35,035 nucleotides of DNA, from NCBI GenBank assembly GCA_937927825.1, contig CALFWV010000135.1:1-35035 (forward strand), read 5' to 3'. How positions within the stretch are numbered: position 1 is the first letter of the stretch; each line of letters starts with the position of its first letter. Of the stretch, positions 1 through 7,632 are shown one piece after another. The notes below the pieces were generated by a model. That model was not told the DNA's origin and did not search any database. It saw nothing but the letters and a program-made list of their open reading frames with translations. The position numbers and the translations under genes were made by a program. The DNA is from an uncultured Caulobacterales bacterium. GTDB lineage: Bacteria; Pseudomonadota; Alphaproteobacteria; Caulobacterales; Maricaulaceae.

Positions 1-96
1 AGCGATTTCCGCCTCGGCGGTTTCGGGCGCGCCGGTAAAAATTGTAAAGCCGGTCACAGTGACAATAATGGCGGAAAGAAGAGAGAAGTTTTTCAT
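1..96 (-). CDS. N-terminus of a secreted protein, cut by the window edge
   Basis: A minus-strand reading frame opens with ATG (complement of 94-96) and stays open to base 1, giving 32 residues. The sequence begins MKNFSLLSAI, continues hydrophobic and reaches small residues and an acidic stretch (GAPETAEAE). This is the pattern of a Sec signal peptide followed by the start of a mature exported domain. An AGGAT lies about seven bases upstream of the ATG and can serve as ribosome binding site. Nothing of the mature protein is visible, so no family can be named. Confidence 0.55.
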   Translation of the reverse strand, partial: MKNFSLLSAIIVTVTGFTIFTGAPETAEAEIA

Positions 97-300
97 GGCA
101 AATCCTATATTTGGTCATGACTTTTCATTCCCTGAGGTAACAGGCAAATCTATTTGTTGTGATGAGGTGGTGAGGGGGCCTCGGTCATTCCTAATGTGTG
201 GAAAGTCGAGACATTGCATTCGCGGTGGATGACAAACAGCAAATTTTGCGTATTCGGCGGGCAAATGGGAGAGTCTGTTTGCAGTGTGATGTTGGCGGGG

Positions 301-666
301 TTAAGAAAATTTCGATTGTAAAAACCGTATTAGCTTTTCAGCCAAAGTCTGACGTGTTGCAGCTAAAACTGCGGCTTTAGCTTTTCTAGCTTCACTTCTG
401 CGATCTCGCTCCATCTTTATAGGGAAGTCATTCTCGTCACAATTTGGGCAAAGCGCCTCTTCGTAACGAAAGTCTTTCCAGCCTTTTAAGATTGCGTCTT
501 CTCGGACAGCCACGGGCCAGTCTAGACCCATTTCCACCGACTTCTCCAGTGGTAGCTCATCAAGTTCTAAGTGGCAAACGGCACAATTAATGCAGAAGCT
601 ATAATCGAACCCGGAAGCCATGCCGATAAGCTGATACTCATCCTTACATTCCGAACTTTCAATCAC
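301..666 (-). CDS. Small cysteine-pair (zinc-ribbon-like) protein coupled to ubiB
   Basis: A 121-residue soluble protein that I do not recognise as a named family. Cysteines fall at residues 25, 28 and 31 (FCINCAVCH) and as a CPNC pair at 73/76. That suggests a metal-binding knuckle built from the two clusters, though this is inference. The C-terminal 35 residues are basic and Ala/Lys/Arg rich, probably helical. The start is GTG and overlaps the ubiB stop as GTGA (663-666), so translation is probably coupled to ubiB. The 3' end runs into a mostly empty stretch (97-300) with no convincing gene. Confidence 0.65.
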   Translation of the reverse strand: MIESSECKDEYQLIGMASGFDYSFCINCAVCHLELDELPLEKSVEMGLDWPVAVREDAILKGWKDFRYEEALCPNCDENDFPIKMERDRRSEARKAKAAVLAATRQTLAEKLIRFLQSKFS

Positions 667-2225
667 AACTGCGCAGCCGCCCAGCTTGCTCCTAGCGCTA
701 TCGCGGCTCCCACGCCCGCATAGGCTATCGGACGTAACGCATCCCGCTTCCGGGTTTTTGTCTCAACCACACGGTTCGGCGAGAGGTCCACGTCGCCGTC
801 GGCCCAGGCTTGGGCGAGTTTGGCGATGTTGTCTGTGGCTTCGGGTAAGATAGACAGCGTGCGGCGGGTGCGGCCGAGTCCATTTAGGAAATCATTTAGA
901 TAGCGCTCCGGCCCGACTTCGCGGCGCACGGCTTTTTCGACCACAGGGCGCGAGGCTTCCCACATATCGAATTCAGGATCGAGACGGCGCGCGACCCCTT
1001 CGGCCTGCATCATGGTCTTTTGCAGTAGAATGAGTTGCGGCTGTAATTCCATATCGAAGATTTCCGTAATCTCCAACAGCTGCATCAGCACTTTGGACAT
1101 GGACACATCTTCGGCGCGTTTCCCAAAAATCGGCTCGCCCACGGCGCGTAGGGCCGAGGCAAATTCTTCGACGCTGTGATTGGGCGGGACATAGCCAATA
1201 TCGAAATGGACTTGTGCGATTTTATAATAATCGCGCTGGAGGAAGCCGTAAAGCGTATCAATTTCGAAGCGGATTTCTTCTTCGCCGAGGCGGCCTAAAA
1301 TTCCGAAATCGAGTAGGACCAGCTGCCCGTCTGCATCCATGATGAGATTGCCCTCATGCATATCCGCGTGAAACACGCCATATTCAAAAGTTGAGGCGAG
1401 GAAAGACTGAATGGCTTTTGTCGCCAGCGCTTTTTTTTGTGCTTGGGGGAGGTCTAAAATCGCGTCGGATGAGAGCGCCGTCCCGTCAATCCACTCGCTG
1501 ACCATAACGTCTTTGCCGACAAGGTCCCAATATAGATCCGGTACGCGGAACAGACCCGTATCTTCGGCCACTTCGGCCAGCTCGCTTTGGGCCGCGGCTT
1601 CAAGGCGTAAGTCCAGTTCGAGCATGACTGCGCGGCGGGCCTCGGAGACGAAATCCTTTGGGCGTAGACGCCGTAGATTAGGCACCGCGCCATGGGCAAG
1701 ATTGGCGACCATAGCGATAGTGTCCATATCGCGGGTCATGCGCTGCATGATATTGGGACGGAGAACTTTAACGGCCACAGTCTCGCCCGTATGAAGTACG
1801 CCTTTATGGACCTGAGCCACAGAGGCCGCCGCGATTGGGTCTGACAAGCTTGCCAGATGTTTCGACCACGGCGCACCCCATTCGGCGGCAATCATGCTTT
1901 CCGCTTTTTCCATGGGGAAGGGCGGGACTTTGTCTTTCAGGACGGACAAGCCACGGGCGAATTCCGGATCAAACATATCTCCGCGCGTTGCGAGGATTTG
2001 GCCAAATTTAATATAGGCTGGGCCGAGGTCTTGCAGCGCGCGCGCAAAGCGTTCGCCGGCATTGCCTTTGCGATTTCCAATAGAGAAGATACGGCTGATT
2101 GCGCCGATAAACCGCACTGGCCATGGTACCACGGATACATATTCAGCAGGCACCAAGGCATCATGACGGATTAAAACCCATCCGGTCCGCAGCAAGCGGA
2201 AAAATGTCATAAGCGTTTTTAACAT
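663..2225 (-). CDS. ubiB: UbiB-type ABC1/ADCK kinase-like protein (ubiquinone biosynthesis)
   Basis: 520 residues with every hallmark of the UbiB/ADCK atypical kinase family. These are the KFGQ motif (73-76), the Ala-rich nucleotide loop AAASVAQVHKG (132-142) in place of a Gly-rich loop, VAVKV with the ATP-binding Lys (Lys153), the catalytic segment HADMHEGN (286-293), and the metal-binding LDFG (Asp306). A hydrophobic segment near residues 500-518 is a likely C-terminal membrane anchor, as expected for UbiB. Family members support ubiquinone synthesis at the inner membrane, probably as ATPases that make lipid intermediates accessible. In many alphaproteobacteria ubiB follows ubiE. Here nothing precedes it on its strand within the window, and the downstream partner is the small Cys-pair protein. 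Confidence 0.93.
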   Translation of the reverse strand: MLKTLMTFFRLLRTGWVLIRHDALVPAEYVSVVPWPVRFIGAISRIFSIGNRKGNAGERFARALQDLGPAYIKFGQILATRGDMFDPEFARGLSVLKDKVPPFPMEKAESMIAAEWGAPWSKHLASLSDPIAAASVAQVHKGVLHTGETVAVKVLRPNIMQRMTRDMDTIAMVANLAHGAVPNLRRLRPKDFVSEARRAVMLELDLRLEAAAQSELAEVAEDTGLFRVPDLYWDLVGKDVMVSEWIDGTALSSDAILDLPQAQKKALATKAIQSFLASTFEYGVFHADMHEGNLIMDADGQLVLLDFGILGRLGEEEIRFEIDTLYGFLQRDYYKIAQVHFDIGYVPPNHSVEEFASALRAVGEPIFGKRAEDVSMSKVLMQLLEITEIFDMELQPQLILLQKTMMQAEGVARRLDPEFDMWEASRPVVEKAVRREVGPERYLNDFLNGLGRTRRTLSILPEATDNIAKLAQAWADGDVDLSPNRVVETKTRKRDALRPIAYAGVGAAIALGASWAAAQL

Positions 2226-2345
2226 GGTCGGCTTATAGGGCGCGGGAGAGCAGGCGCATAGCGGCGATTTCGCATAAGAGGTCGCAGATTTAACACGGCA
2301 GCGGTGACAATGACAAAGCCAGAGAAGGATGATAGCGAGACACTT

Positions 2346-2846
2346 ATGAGATATTTCGCACTCGTTTTTGTACTCACACTCCTGATTCCGTTACATGCAA
2401 ACGCGACAAGTTACCATTGCTGGGATGGTTCTTTGATTTCTGAAAGCGCTGCTTGTAAGCCTGAACCTCCACGCTCAAAAGATATTGTGATTTTTGGAAT
2501 TACAGAAATCCCTGTGACGGGTTATCTTGTACATCAAGACACCTTAATCCAGATAGCCTACGACGTGATAGATCAGCATGGGAATGTCACTGTCAGTTTC
2601 ATGTCGCATGATAAACGCGATGCGGAAATTTCGCTCAAGCTCACTCAATTCTCATCAGAAATGGATGTAATGCAAAATGAGCAATTTATCGGTAAACTAG
2701 ACACGACTGGATTTTACCAATTCACGAAGGAAGATGGTTCGCGGTTAGCTTTCGAAGAATGTATGATAAATTCAATTCTGGCTAAGGCGAAGGCTAACCC
2801 TTACTCAGATTTTGAGATACTCAGTTCATGCGAAATCTATGACTAA
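2346..2846 (+). CDS. Secreted hypothetical protein
   Basis: The frame is open from an earlier ATG at 2304, but the ATG at 2346 gives a clean signal peptide: MRYFALVFVLTLLIPLHANA, cleaved before TS. I therefore prefer 2346 (166 residues). The mature part is polar with four cysteines (in YHCWDG, AACK, EECM, SSCE) that could form two periplasmic disulfides. I recognise no domain. The coding sequence is visibly more AT-rich than neighbouring genes, which may indicate a recently acquired or fast-evolving gene. It is divergent from ubiB and separated from nrdB by an array of NrdR-like boxes, so it is unlikely to belong to either unit. Confidence 0.6.
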   Translation: MRYFALVFVLTLLIPLHANATSYHCWDGSLISESAACKPEPPRSKDIVIFGITEIPVTGYLVHQDTLIQIAYDVIDQHGNVTVSFMSHDKRDAEISLKLTQFSSEMDVMQNEQFIGKLDTTGFYQFTKEDGSRLAFEECMINSILAKAKANPYSDFEILSSCEIYD

Positions 2847-2885
2847 ATTGCCGCATCTCCGTCATTGGGTCTTGCGTGTCAGCCC

Positions 2886-2965
2886 CTACTAGATGTAGTG
2901 CTGTGAGCAGGGGAAAGCGGCATATGTCGCGTTTTGGGGTGTGCTCGAGACGCTAAATATAGCCT
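2886..2965 (+). promoter_or_regulatory. Array of NrdR-box-like operators upstream of nrdB
   Basis: Three 16-bp elements resemble the NrdR consensus acaCwAtATaTwGtgt. Box 1 at 2886-2901 is CTACTAGATGTAGTGC (11 of 16 positions match). Box 2 at 2917-2932 is weaker (9 of 16). Box 3 at 2950-2965 is ACGCTAAATATAGCCT (12 of 16). Their starts are 31 and 33 bp apart, about three helical turns, as is typical of NrdR box pairs. NrdR is the ATP/dATP-sensing repressor of ribonucleotide reductase genes. Matches were scored by eye. Confidence 0.6.
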
Positions 2966-3033
2966 TTTCAAGGTTTTGGCAGACAGCAGAGGCGGATTTT
3001 ATCCGCCCCATAAAGAGAATCACGGAGTGTCAC

Positions 3034-4077
3034 ATGGGCAATATTGGAAATTTTGAGAAAACGACATCAGGTCTTCTGCTGCCATCGACATCTTATAAAC
3101 CTTTCCGCTATCCTTGGGCGTTTGATTTTTGGCAAAAGCAACAGCAAGTTCACTGGATGCCGGAGGAAGTGCCGCTCGGTGAAGATCTGAAAGATTGGTC
3201 TATCAACTTAACTGAGGTCGAGAAAAACCTGCTGACGCAAATCTTCCGTTTCTTCACCCAGTCCGATGTCGAGGTCGGCGCGAATTATATGGAAAACTAC
3301 ATGCCGCTGTTTAAGCCAGTGGAAGTGCGCATGATGCTGGCCTCTTTCTCCAATATGGAAACAATCCATATTGCGGCTTATGCGCTGCTGCTGGAAACCA
3401 TCGGTATGCCGGACAGCGAATTTTCAGCCTTTATGGAATATGAGGAGATGGCGGCAAAACATGACTATCTCGGAAAATTTGGTGTGGAGACGGAAAAAGA
3501 TATCCTGACATCTATGGCGGTATTTGGTGGCTTTACCGAAGGGTTGCAGCTCTTTGCGTCATTCGCAATGCTTATGAATTTCCCGCGCCTGAACAAGATG
3601 AAGGGCATGGGCCAAATCGTGACATGGTCCATTCGAGACGAGAGTTTGCATTGCGAAGGCATGATTAAATTGTTCCATACATTCGCAGCCGAAACCGGAG
3701 CATTAACCAAGGACGTCGCGGACGACATCATTGATTGCTGCCAAACAGTCGTGAAGCTGGAAGATAAATTTATCGATCTCGCCTTTGAAATGGGCCCGGT
3801 TGAGGGCATGACGTCTGAAGACATTAAACAATATATTCGTTACATCGCGGACTGGCGGTTGGGTCAACTTGGTCTACCAAAGGTCTATGGTATTGAAGCG
3901 CATCCGCTGCCTTGGCTGACTGAAATTACAAATGGTGTCGAACATGCTAACTTTTTTGAGGCACGAGCGACGGAGTATGCCAAAGGTGCAACCGTTGGCT
4001 CTTGGCATGGCGAAGAGGGTGTTTGGGACAAATTTGCTGAATTCCGCAAGAGCAGCGCGCTAACGTCTGCTGAGTAA
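3034..4077 (+). CDS. nrdB: Ribonucleoside-diphosphate reductase, beta subunit (class I)
   Basis: This subunit supplies the diiron-tyrosyl radical for reduction of ribonucleotides to deoxyribonucleotides. The frame extends upstream to 2941, but the start at 3034 (MGNIGNFEK) has a GGAG eight bases before it. The longer version would run through the operator region, so 347 residues is preferred. All ligands are present with spacing identical to E. coli NrdB: Asp78, Glu109, His112, Glu169, Glu203 and His206. The radical Tyr116 lies four residues after His112, as Tyr122 follows His118 in E. coli. That makes it a tyrosyl-radical enzyme rather than a Phe-type (class Ic) one. The alpha subunit nrdA is not adjacent. 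Expression is probably controlled by the NrdR-like boxes, and a strong terminator follows. Confidence 0.95.
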   Translation: MGNIGNFEKTTSGLLLPSTSYKPFRYPWAFDFWQKQQQVHWMPEEVPLGEDLKDWSINLTEVEKNLLTQIFRFFTQSDVEVGANYMENYMPLFKPVEVRMMLASFSNMETIHIAAYALLLETIGMPDSEFSAFMEYEEMAAKHDYLGKFGVETEKDILTSMAVFGGFTEGLQLFASFAMLMNFPRLNKMKGMGQIVTWSIRDESLHCEGMIKLFHTFAAETGALTKDVADDIIDCCQTVVKLEDKFIDLAFEMGPVEGMTSEDIKQYIRYIADWRLGQLGLPKVYGIEAHPLPWLTEITNGVEHANFFEARATEYAKGATVGSWHGEEGVWDKFAEFRKSSALTSAE

Positions 4078-4127
4078 AACATCTCGCGTTCATCGTTGGC
4101 GCAAAATATATACCGCTAAATTATATC

Positions 4128-4156
4128 AAGACCTCGTTCAGACGAGGTCTTTTTTA
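4128..4156 (+). terminator. Rho-independent terminator after nrdB
   Basis: A 10-bp perfect stem (AAGACCTCGT at 4128-4137, ACGAGGTCTT at 4142-4151) with loop TCAG is followed directly by a T run. It lies 50 bases past the nrdB stop and separates nrdB from the phosphatase gene. Confidence 0.9.
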
Positions 4157-4218
4157 TGGGCTAACGCGTATACCTAATGTACCAAAACAAAATATTTTAG
4201 CGCGTAAAGTTCAAAGCC

Positions 4219-5037
4219 ATGTCACTTCTGCCATTCGAAACTCGAAATTATGATTTCCAAAGCATCTATAATTTTCGTGATTTTGGCGGATATACGGGGC
4301 TGAATGGTCGTCCTGTGAAGTCTGGTCGTTTATTTCGATCTGCACATTTAGCGGATTTGAGCGAGGCGGACCTCGGCGCAATAGGGGGGCTGGGTATAAA
4401 TCTTGTCGTTGATTTGCGATACGCGCCGGAGCGGTCAAAACAGCCCTCACGTTTTCCGCATCCTACGCCCCACGTTCATGAGTATCCGGACGCTTCGCAA
4501 GCCAAAGCCGCAAAAGTCGCCCCACATGAAGCATTCCTAGAACATGAACTTCATACGGCCGAGGACGCACATGGTTATATGATGCGGTCCTACACTGCGC
4601 GCCCGCATGACACCGGCTTCCAAAATATTTTCGCTGACACATTGCGGTTCATGGCGAATTCCGAAACGGAAGACGGGGCAGGTGTCCTTGTCCATTGTGC
4701 AGCGGGCAAAGATCGTACGGGTACGCTATGCGCGCTTATCCAAGCCGTTTTAGGGGTTTCGCGCGAGGATATAATGGCTGATTATATGATGACTTTGGAT
4801 GCAGTGAACATTGATAAGATTATTGGACCTGCGGCCGAGATGTTTTCAAAACGATATGGCCGCCAAATAGACGCTGAGGCAATTTGGCCAATGTTTGGTG
4901 TCGTTCCCGAATTTCTGGACGCGGCGCTGGACGGAATGCTCGACGCTTCTGGCGGTGTCGATACTTATATCACTGATAAAATTGGCCTGAGCGAAGCCGA
5001 TATTACCCGATTACGCAGTCGCTATCTGGAAGATTAG
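4219..5037 (+). CDS. Tyrosine-protein phosphatase, bacterial DSP-like (Y_phosphatase3) family
   Basis: 272 residues. The N-terminal segment NFRDFGGY (residues 18-25) and the P-loop HCAAGKDRTG (159-168) identify this family. The latter supplies the nucleophile Cys160 and the phosphate-binding Arg166. The general-acid loop probably includes the Asp in VVDLRYAPER (near residue 65). There is no signal peptide, so it is probably cytoplasmic. Family members dephosphorylate phosphotyrosine and sometimes phosphoinositides; the substrate here cannot be told. The gene stands alone between the nrdB terminator and the convergent TadE-like gene. The start at 4219 has only a weak upstream purine stretch, but the sequence begins well before the first conserved motif. 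Confidence 0.85.
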   Translation: MSLLPFETRNYDFQSIYNFRDFGGYTGLNGRPVKSGRLFRSAHLADLSEADLGAIGGLGINLVVDLRYAPERSKQPSRFPHPTPHVHEYPDASQAKAAKVAPHEAFLEHELHTAEDAHGYMMRSYTARPHDTGFQNIFADTLRFMANSETEDGAGVLVHCAAGKDRTGTLCALIQAVLGVSREDIMADYMMTLDAVNIDKIIGPAAEMFSKRYGRQIDAEAIWPMFGVVPEFLDAALDGMLDASGGVDTYITDKIGLSEADITRLRSRYLED

Positions 5038-5046
5038 GACTTAAGA

Positions 5047-5715
5047 TTACGTGGTGGAGCAGCTTACGTTTGCATACCCTGTTGCTGTACAGTCGACGAG
5101 GCTCCCGTTTCCATCTTGAAAATCAACGGCGTCGGATCGCCGTGGTTTTAAAAGAAATGTCTCCTCCAGCTTTATTGTTGAATCTAAGTAGCGAAGTTTC
5201 AAAGGCGTATAATTATAGCGCACGCGGGTCACGACAACGCCGGATTCAGAATTTAGTAATTTAGTATCCAATTTGGACGCATCATACTGCGTAAAACCAC
5301 CAACGCTGTTGTTTAAACGAATGCGTCCGCGAGATTCTGGCGGCTGACCCTCTGCAGGAAGGATAAAGCTCTCCATATCCATCGAAATTTGACTGGCGTT
5401 TTCAACACCCATTACGCGGATGGCGGCTGAAAGAACTTCTTCAATGTCGGCGTCTTTTAATGCGGGTTGTTGTGTAGATAAATCTCCAGCCACATTTGTG
5501 CCATGCGAAATTCTCCGATCAACGCTGATGGCAGAGGCGATTTCAGCTAATCCAAAATACATCCCAATCATAATCGGTGCGATGATTGCGAATTCAATGG
5601 CGGCAATGCCGCGTTCGTCATCGCGGTAGCGCCGGGATAAGCGACGCGGGGACAGGCTAACAGCTGCGAGATACACAGATGATTTGAGAGTTGATTTCAA
5701 AGTGTGCAGTTTCAT
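5047..5715 (-). CDS. TadE/TadG-like pseudopilin of the tad pilus
   Basis: 222 residues. A basic N-terminus (residues 1-34) is followed by a prepilin-like segment, RGIAAIEFAIIAPIMI, the TadE motif. After it come one membrane helix and a mostly polar periplasmic domain with two cysteines near the C-terminus. TadE-family minor pseudopilins are processed by the dedicated prepilin peptidase (CpaA/TadV, encoded at 8012-8518) and help assemble Flp pili. The start overlaps the stop of the preceding gene (TAATG at 5713-5717), so the two TadE genes are translationally coupled. It converges on the phosphatase gene with only nine bases between the two stop codons. Confidence 0.85.
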   Translation of the reverse strand: MKLHTLKSTLKSSVYLAAVSLSPRRLSRRYRDDERGIAAIEFAIIAPIMIGMYFGLAEIASAISVDRRISHGTNVAGDLSTQQPALKDADIEEVLSAAIRVMGVENASQISMDMESFILPAEGQPPESRGRIRLNNSVGGFTQYDASKLDTKLLNSESGVVVTRVRYNYTPLKLRYLDSTIKLEETFLLKPRRSDAVDFQDGNGSLVDCTATGYANVSCSTT

Positions 5716-6365
5716 TATGGCGTTCCTGCTGTAATTTGAGTTTGTGTATCAGAGTCACATGAGCCGTTGGCTGGGAAAGGTTCGTTCCGAAATGCTGTCG
5801 TGGCAACCATAGTGCGAGCCCCGGAGCCTGCCGGGCTTTCCAAACGAGTCAGGATGGGCGGAAGAGCCAACCGATAGTGCAGAACAGATCGGATGACCAT
5901 TGTGTCACCCCCTTGATTTGCGTTGTAAACGCCATTGGCCGTTTGCGGTGTGGAATCGCTCCCACTCTTTGAATTATCTACAGGTTGAACGGGCGGTATA
6001 TTTGGCAGAACGATTGTTTTGAAACTATCACCCTCGACGACGTCAATGCGGACGTTTTTCCAACAATTACCCATGCCGCTCATATTTTCGCAAACAAGCG
6101 CTTTGAATTCATCCGCCCCGCCACAAGCTTGGAAATTACCGACGCGAATAATGCGTCCGGCCTCTGCTGTGGCATGCACCAATGCGGAGTTTACGAAGAA
6201 GACCATCGCCAATTCCATAATGCCAAAAAGAAGAGCAAAGAACGGTAGCGCAACAAATGCAAACTCGACAGCAGTCGCGCCGTCTTCGTCTTTACGAAAT
6301 CGTTTGGCTAAGCGTAAGGCGTGCCGCTCAGCTCGCCGCATTATATGGTCTGAAAAAATCATCAC
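5715..6365 (-). CDS. tadE: TadE-family pseudopilin
   Basis: 216 residues. The N-terminus has a basic stretch followed by EDGATAVEFAFVALPFFAL. This is a typical TadE motif with the G|A..xxEF processing site and a single membrane helix. The exported region carries several cysteines and a Ser/Asn/Gln-rich stretch. It is probably a minor pilin-like subunit of the Tad/Cpa apparatus, matured by CpaA. The frame starts with GTG at 6365 directly followed by ATG at 6362; GGAG/GGGA upstream fits either, so the exact start is uncertain by one codon. It is the first gene of a coupled pair. The 150-base gap upstream separates it from the secretin-N-domain gene and contains a stem-loop. Confidence 0.87.
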   Translation of the reverse strand: MMIFSDHIMRRAERHALRLAKRFRKDEDGATAVEFAFVALPFFALLFGIMELAMVFFVNSALVHATAEAGRIIRVGNFQACGGADEFKALVCENMSGMGNCWKNVRIDVVEGDSFKTIVLPNIPPVQPVDNSKSGSDSTPQTANGVYNANQGGDTMVIRSVLHYRLALPPILTRLESPAGSGARTMVATTAFRNEPFPANGSCDSDTQTQITAGTP

Positions 6366-6391
6366 TTATCCCACTCCGTCATGTAACCTGC

Positions 6392-6421
6392 CCGCTGAGT
6401 GACGCCCAGTGGCGTAAGCGG
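6392..6421 (-). other. Two-tier stem-loop upstream of tadE
   Basis: The inner stem is ACGCC/GGCGT around the tetraloop CAGT, and the outer stem is CCGCT/AGCGG. It lies in the leader or intercistronic part of the minus-strand tadE pair and has no U run, so it is not a standard terminator. It may be a processing or stability element. Confidence 0.35.
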
Positions 6422-6515
6422 ACCTGTCGACAGTTTGAGACAGAACTTAGAAAAGGGACGTTAATAAAGGTCCAAGAAATCAGGTTAAGGACCGATTAAT
6501 TGCTTTCTGCGCGAC

Positions 6516-7079
6516 TTAATTTGGGCGACGCGCCGGTTGTTGCCCCGCGAATCCATTGCCTGCTGATGGCGCGCTGCCGGCAGGGTTGCCCTGTCTTGCT
6601 GATGTGGATGAGGTTGCGTTAAATGCCGGAAAAGAGGTAAGGGTTTGTTCACTGGATGTGTTTTCGGAAATGAATTCTACAGTGTCCCCTAAAACTGGAG
6701 ACGGCCCGCAGAACGGTATGCAAGAGTATGTCTCACGCTGTTTCCCATTATAAAGTCTAACCCCTTGATTGGATAAAGTGTTCACAACCTGCAAGTCGGC
6801 ATTTATCATTGTATTGCCTTGCGCGTCCAAAATTATGAGATTCGTTTCACCAAACCCGCGTCCAACTACAAAAATTAGATCACTTGATTGAACTGTGACA
6901 TCTGCAATTTTTGGGTTGCCAATTATAATGGATGCGGCTGCCCCTGGAAGACGAACGACTTCTGTCTTGTTAAGCTCGACTGTATAGCTTTGCATATTGC
7001 CTGCATGTGCGGGCGTGGCGACGCCGACCGCTAACATGCCTAGGCCAATGAAAAGGGGCAAAGATTTAAAAATACGCAT
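6516..7079 (-). CDS. Secreted protein with secretin-type pilus-assembly N-domain
   Basis: 187 residues. Residues 1-26 are a Sec signal peptide ending in THAPAHA-like small residues (actual end TPAHA, then GN). Residues 30-100 match the short N-terminal domain of CpaC/RcpA-type secretins: LNKTEVVRLPGAAASIIIGN, then IADVTV, a GRGFGETNLIILD stretch and an 'MINADLQV' strand. The same region occurs in the full secretin at 9649. There is no secretin beta-barrel domain; instead a Cys pair (CIPFC) and a low-complexity Ser/Gly/Pro tail follow. It is probably a periplasmic accessory that contacts the secretin or its N-rings (inference). It is transcribed away from the pilin genes, upstream of the tadE pair. 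Confidence 0.8.
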   Translation of the reverse strand: MRIFKSLPLFIGLGMLAVGVATPAHAGNMQSYTVELNKTEVVRLPGAAASIIIGNPKIADVTVQSSDLIFVVGRGFGETNLIILDAQGNTMINADLQVVNTLSNQGVRLYNGKQRETYSCIPFCGPSPVLGDTVEFISENTSSEQTLTSFPAFNATSSTSARQGNPAGSAPSAGNGFAGQQPARRPN

Positions 7080-7427
7080 GGTCGCAAGCTCCGCAAGGGA
7101 TGATTTAGATTTGTATTTAGAACAATGTGGTGAATGAAGCGTTTACATTTTGGTTCTACAAAAGTCATTCAACAGCGTCGAATATATAATGGCTTCACAT
7201 ATTTTCACACATATGGGGTCAGGTCTCTTGTTTAAGCCGACTTTGGTATAATGCGGTGTGGTCTCCTCGTATGCGGGGATATTGAGAGCTTTAAACTTTA
7301 CCTTTATTTTACCGTGTCTCTCAACCGACGGGTAATGCCTCTTCCCTATACCCAGTTTTATCAGGGATGTCCCTGAACGAGGGATTATCCTCTCTGAGTA
7401 AACTAACGCATACGTGGGAGTAATGTT
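7080..7427 (+). promoter_or_regulatory. Divergent regulatory region between the N-domain gene and pilA
   Basis: 348 bases without a gene. A perfect -10 hexamer TATAAT lies at 7247-7252 without a good -35 at 16-18 bp, which suggests an activated promoter. It would start the pilA transcript near 7259 and give a leader of about 170 bases. The leader contains the tight inverted repeat TCAGGGA-tg-TCCCTGA (7361-7376). Its 5' end is complementary to the pilA ribosome binding site (see the separate entry). Two copies of TTTACC lie at about 7293-7313. The part nearest 7079 must hold the promoter of the minus-strand gene, but I see no clear hexamers. Confidence 0.5.
7263..7420 (+). promoter_or_regulatory. 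Possible RBS-sequestering long-range helix in the pilA leader
   Basis: CTCCTCGTATGCG (7263-7275) can pair with CGCATACGTGGGAG (7407-7420). Eight perfect pairs (7268-7275 with 7407-7414) continue, across a bulged T7415, into five more pairs, one of them G-U. These engulf the pilA Shine-Dalgarno GGGAG (7416-7420). If transcription starts near 7259, the 5' extremity of the mRNA would mask its own ribosome binding site. This is seen by complementarity only. Confidence 0.4.
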
Positions 7428-7601
7428 ATGCAAAATCTTTTTACACGCTTTATCGAAGATGAGTCCGGTGCAACAGCTATTGAATATGGTCTGATCGCCG
7501 CTCTTATCGCTGTTGGCATGATTGCAGGCGCTAGTGCTGTTGGCCAAAAGGTCGACGCTAAGTTCGTCGAAATCGGAACAAAAATCGATGGCGCGCCATA
7601 A
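7428..7601 (+). CDS. pilA: Flp/PilA-type major pilin
   Basis: A 57-residue Flp-family type IVb prepilin and the structural subunit of the tad/cpa pilus. The leader is residues 1-14 (ending DESG) and processing by CpaA is expected at G14|A15. Mature ATAIEYGLIAALIAVG is the conserved Flp hydrophobic helix, with the Glu five residues into the mature chain (E19) and the neighbouring Tyr. The remaining 20 residues form the short exposed tail. GGGAG seven bases before the ATG is a strong ribosome binding site. Two stop codons follow in a row (TAATAA). It is first in the pilin-cpa cluster, followed by a GC-rich hairpin, as expected when a major subunit must be expressed above downstream genes. Confidence 0.95.
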   Translation: MQNLFTRFIEDESGATAIEYGLIAALIAVGMIAGASAVGQKVDAKFVEIGTKIDGAP

Positions 7602-7632
7602 TAACTAGCTGATAAAGCAAGTTTATAAAAAC

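Noticed and set aside
198-380. Plus-strand 60-residue frame starting with GTG
   Set aside because: No ribosome binding site, a composition unlike the neighbours, and an 80-base overlap with the 3' end of the minus-strand Cys-pair gene. Probably not coding.
2304-2345. Upstream start of the secreted hypothetical at 2304
   Set aside because: It would place a charged 14-residue stretch before a good signal peptide; the ATG at 2346 is preferred, though without a strong ribosome binding site.
7143-7547. Minus-strand frame of 134 residues across the pilA promoter and start
   Set aside because: It lies antisense to the pilA leader and coding sequence and has no recognisable domain. The opposite strand has a clear pilin and regulatory structure.
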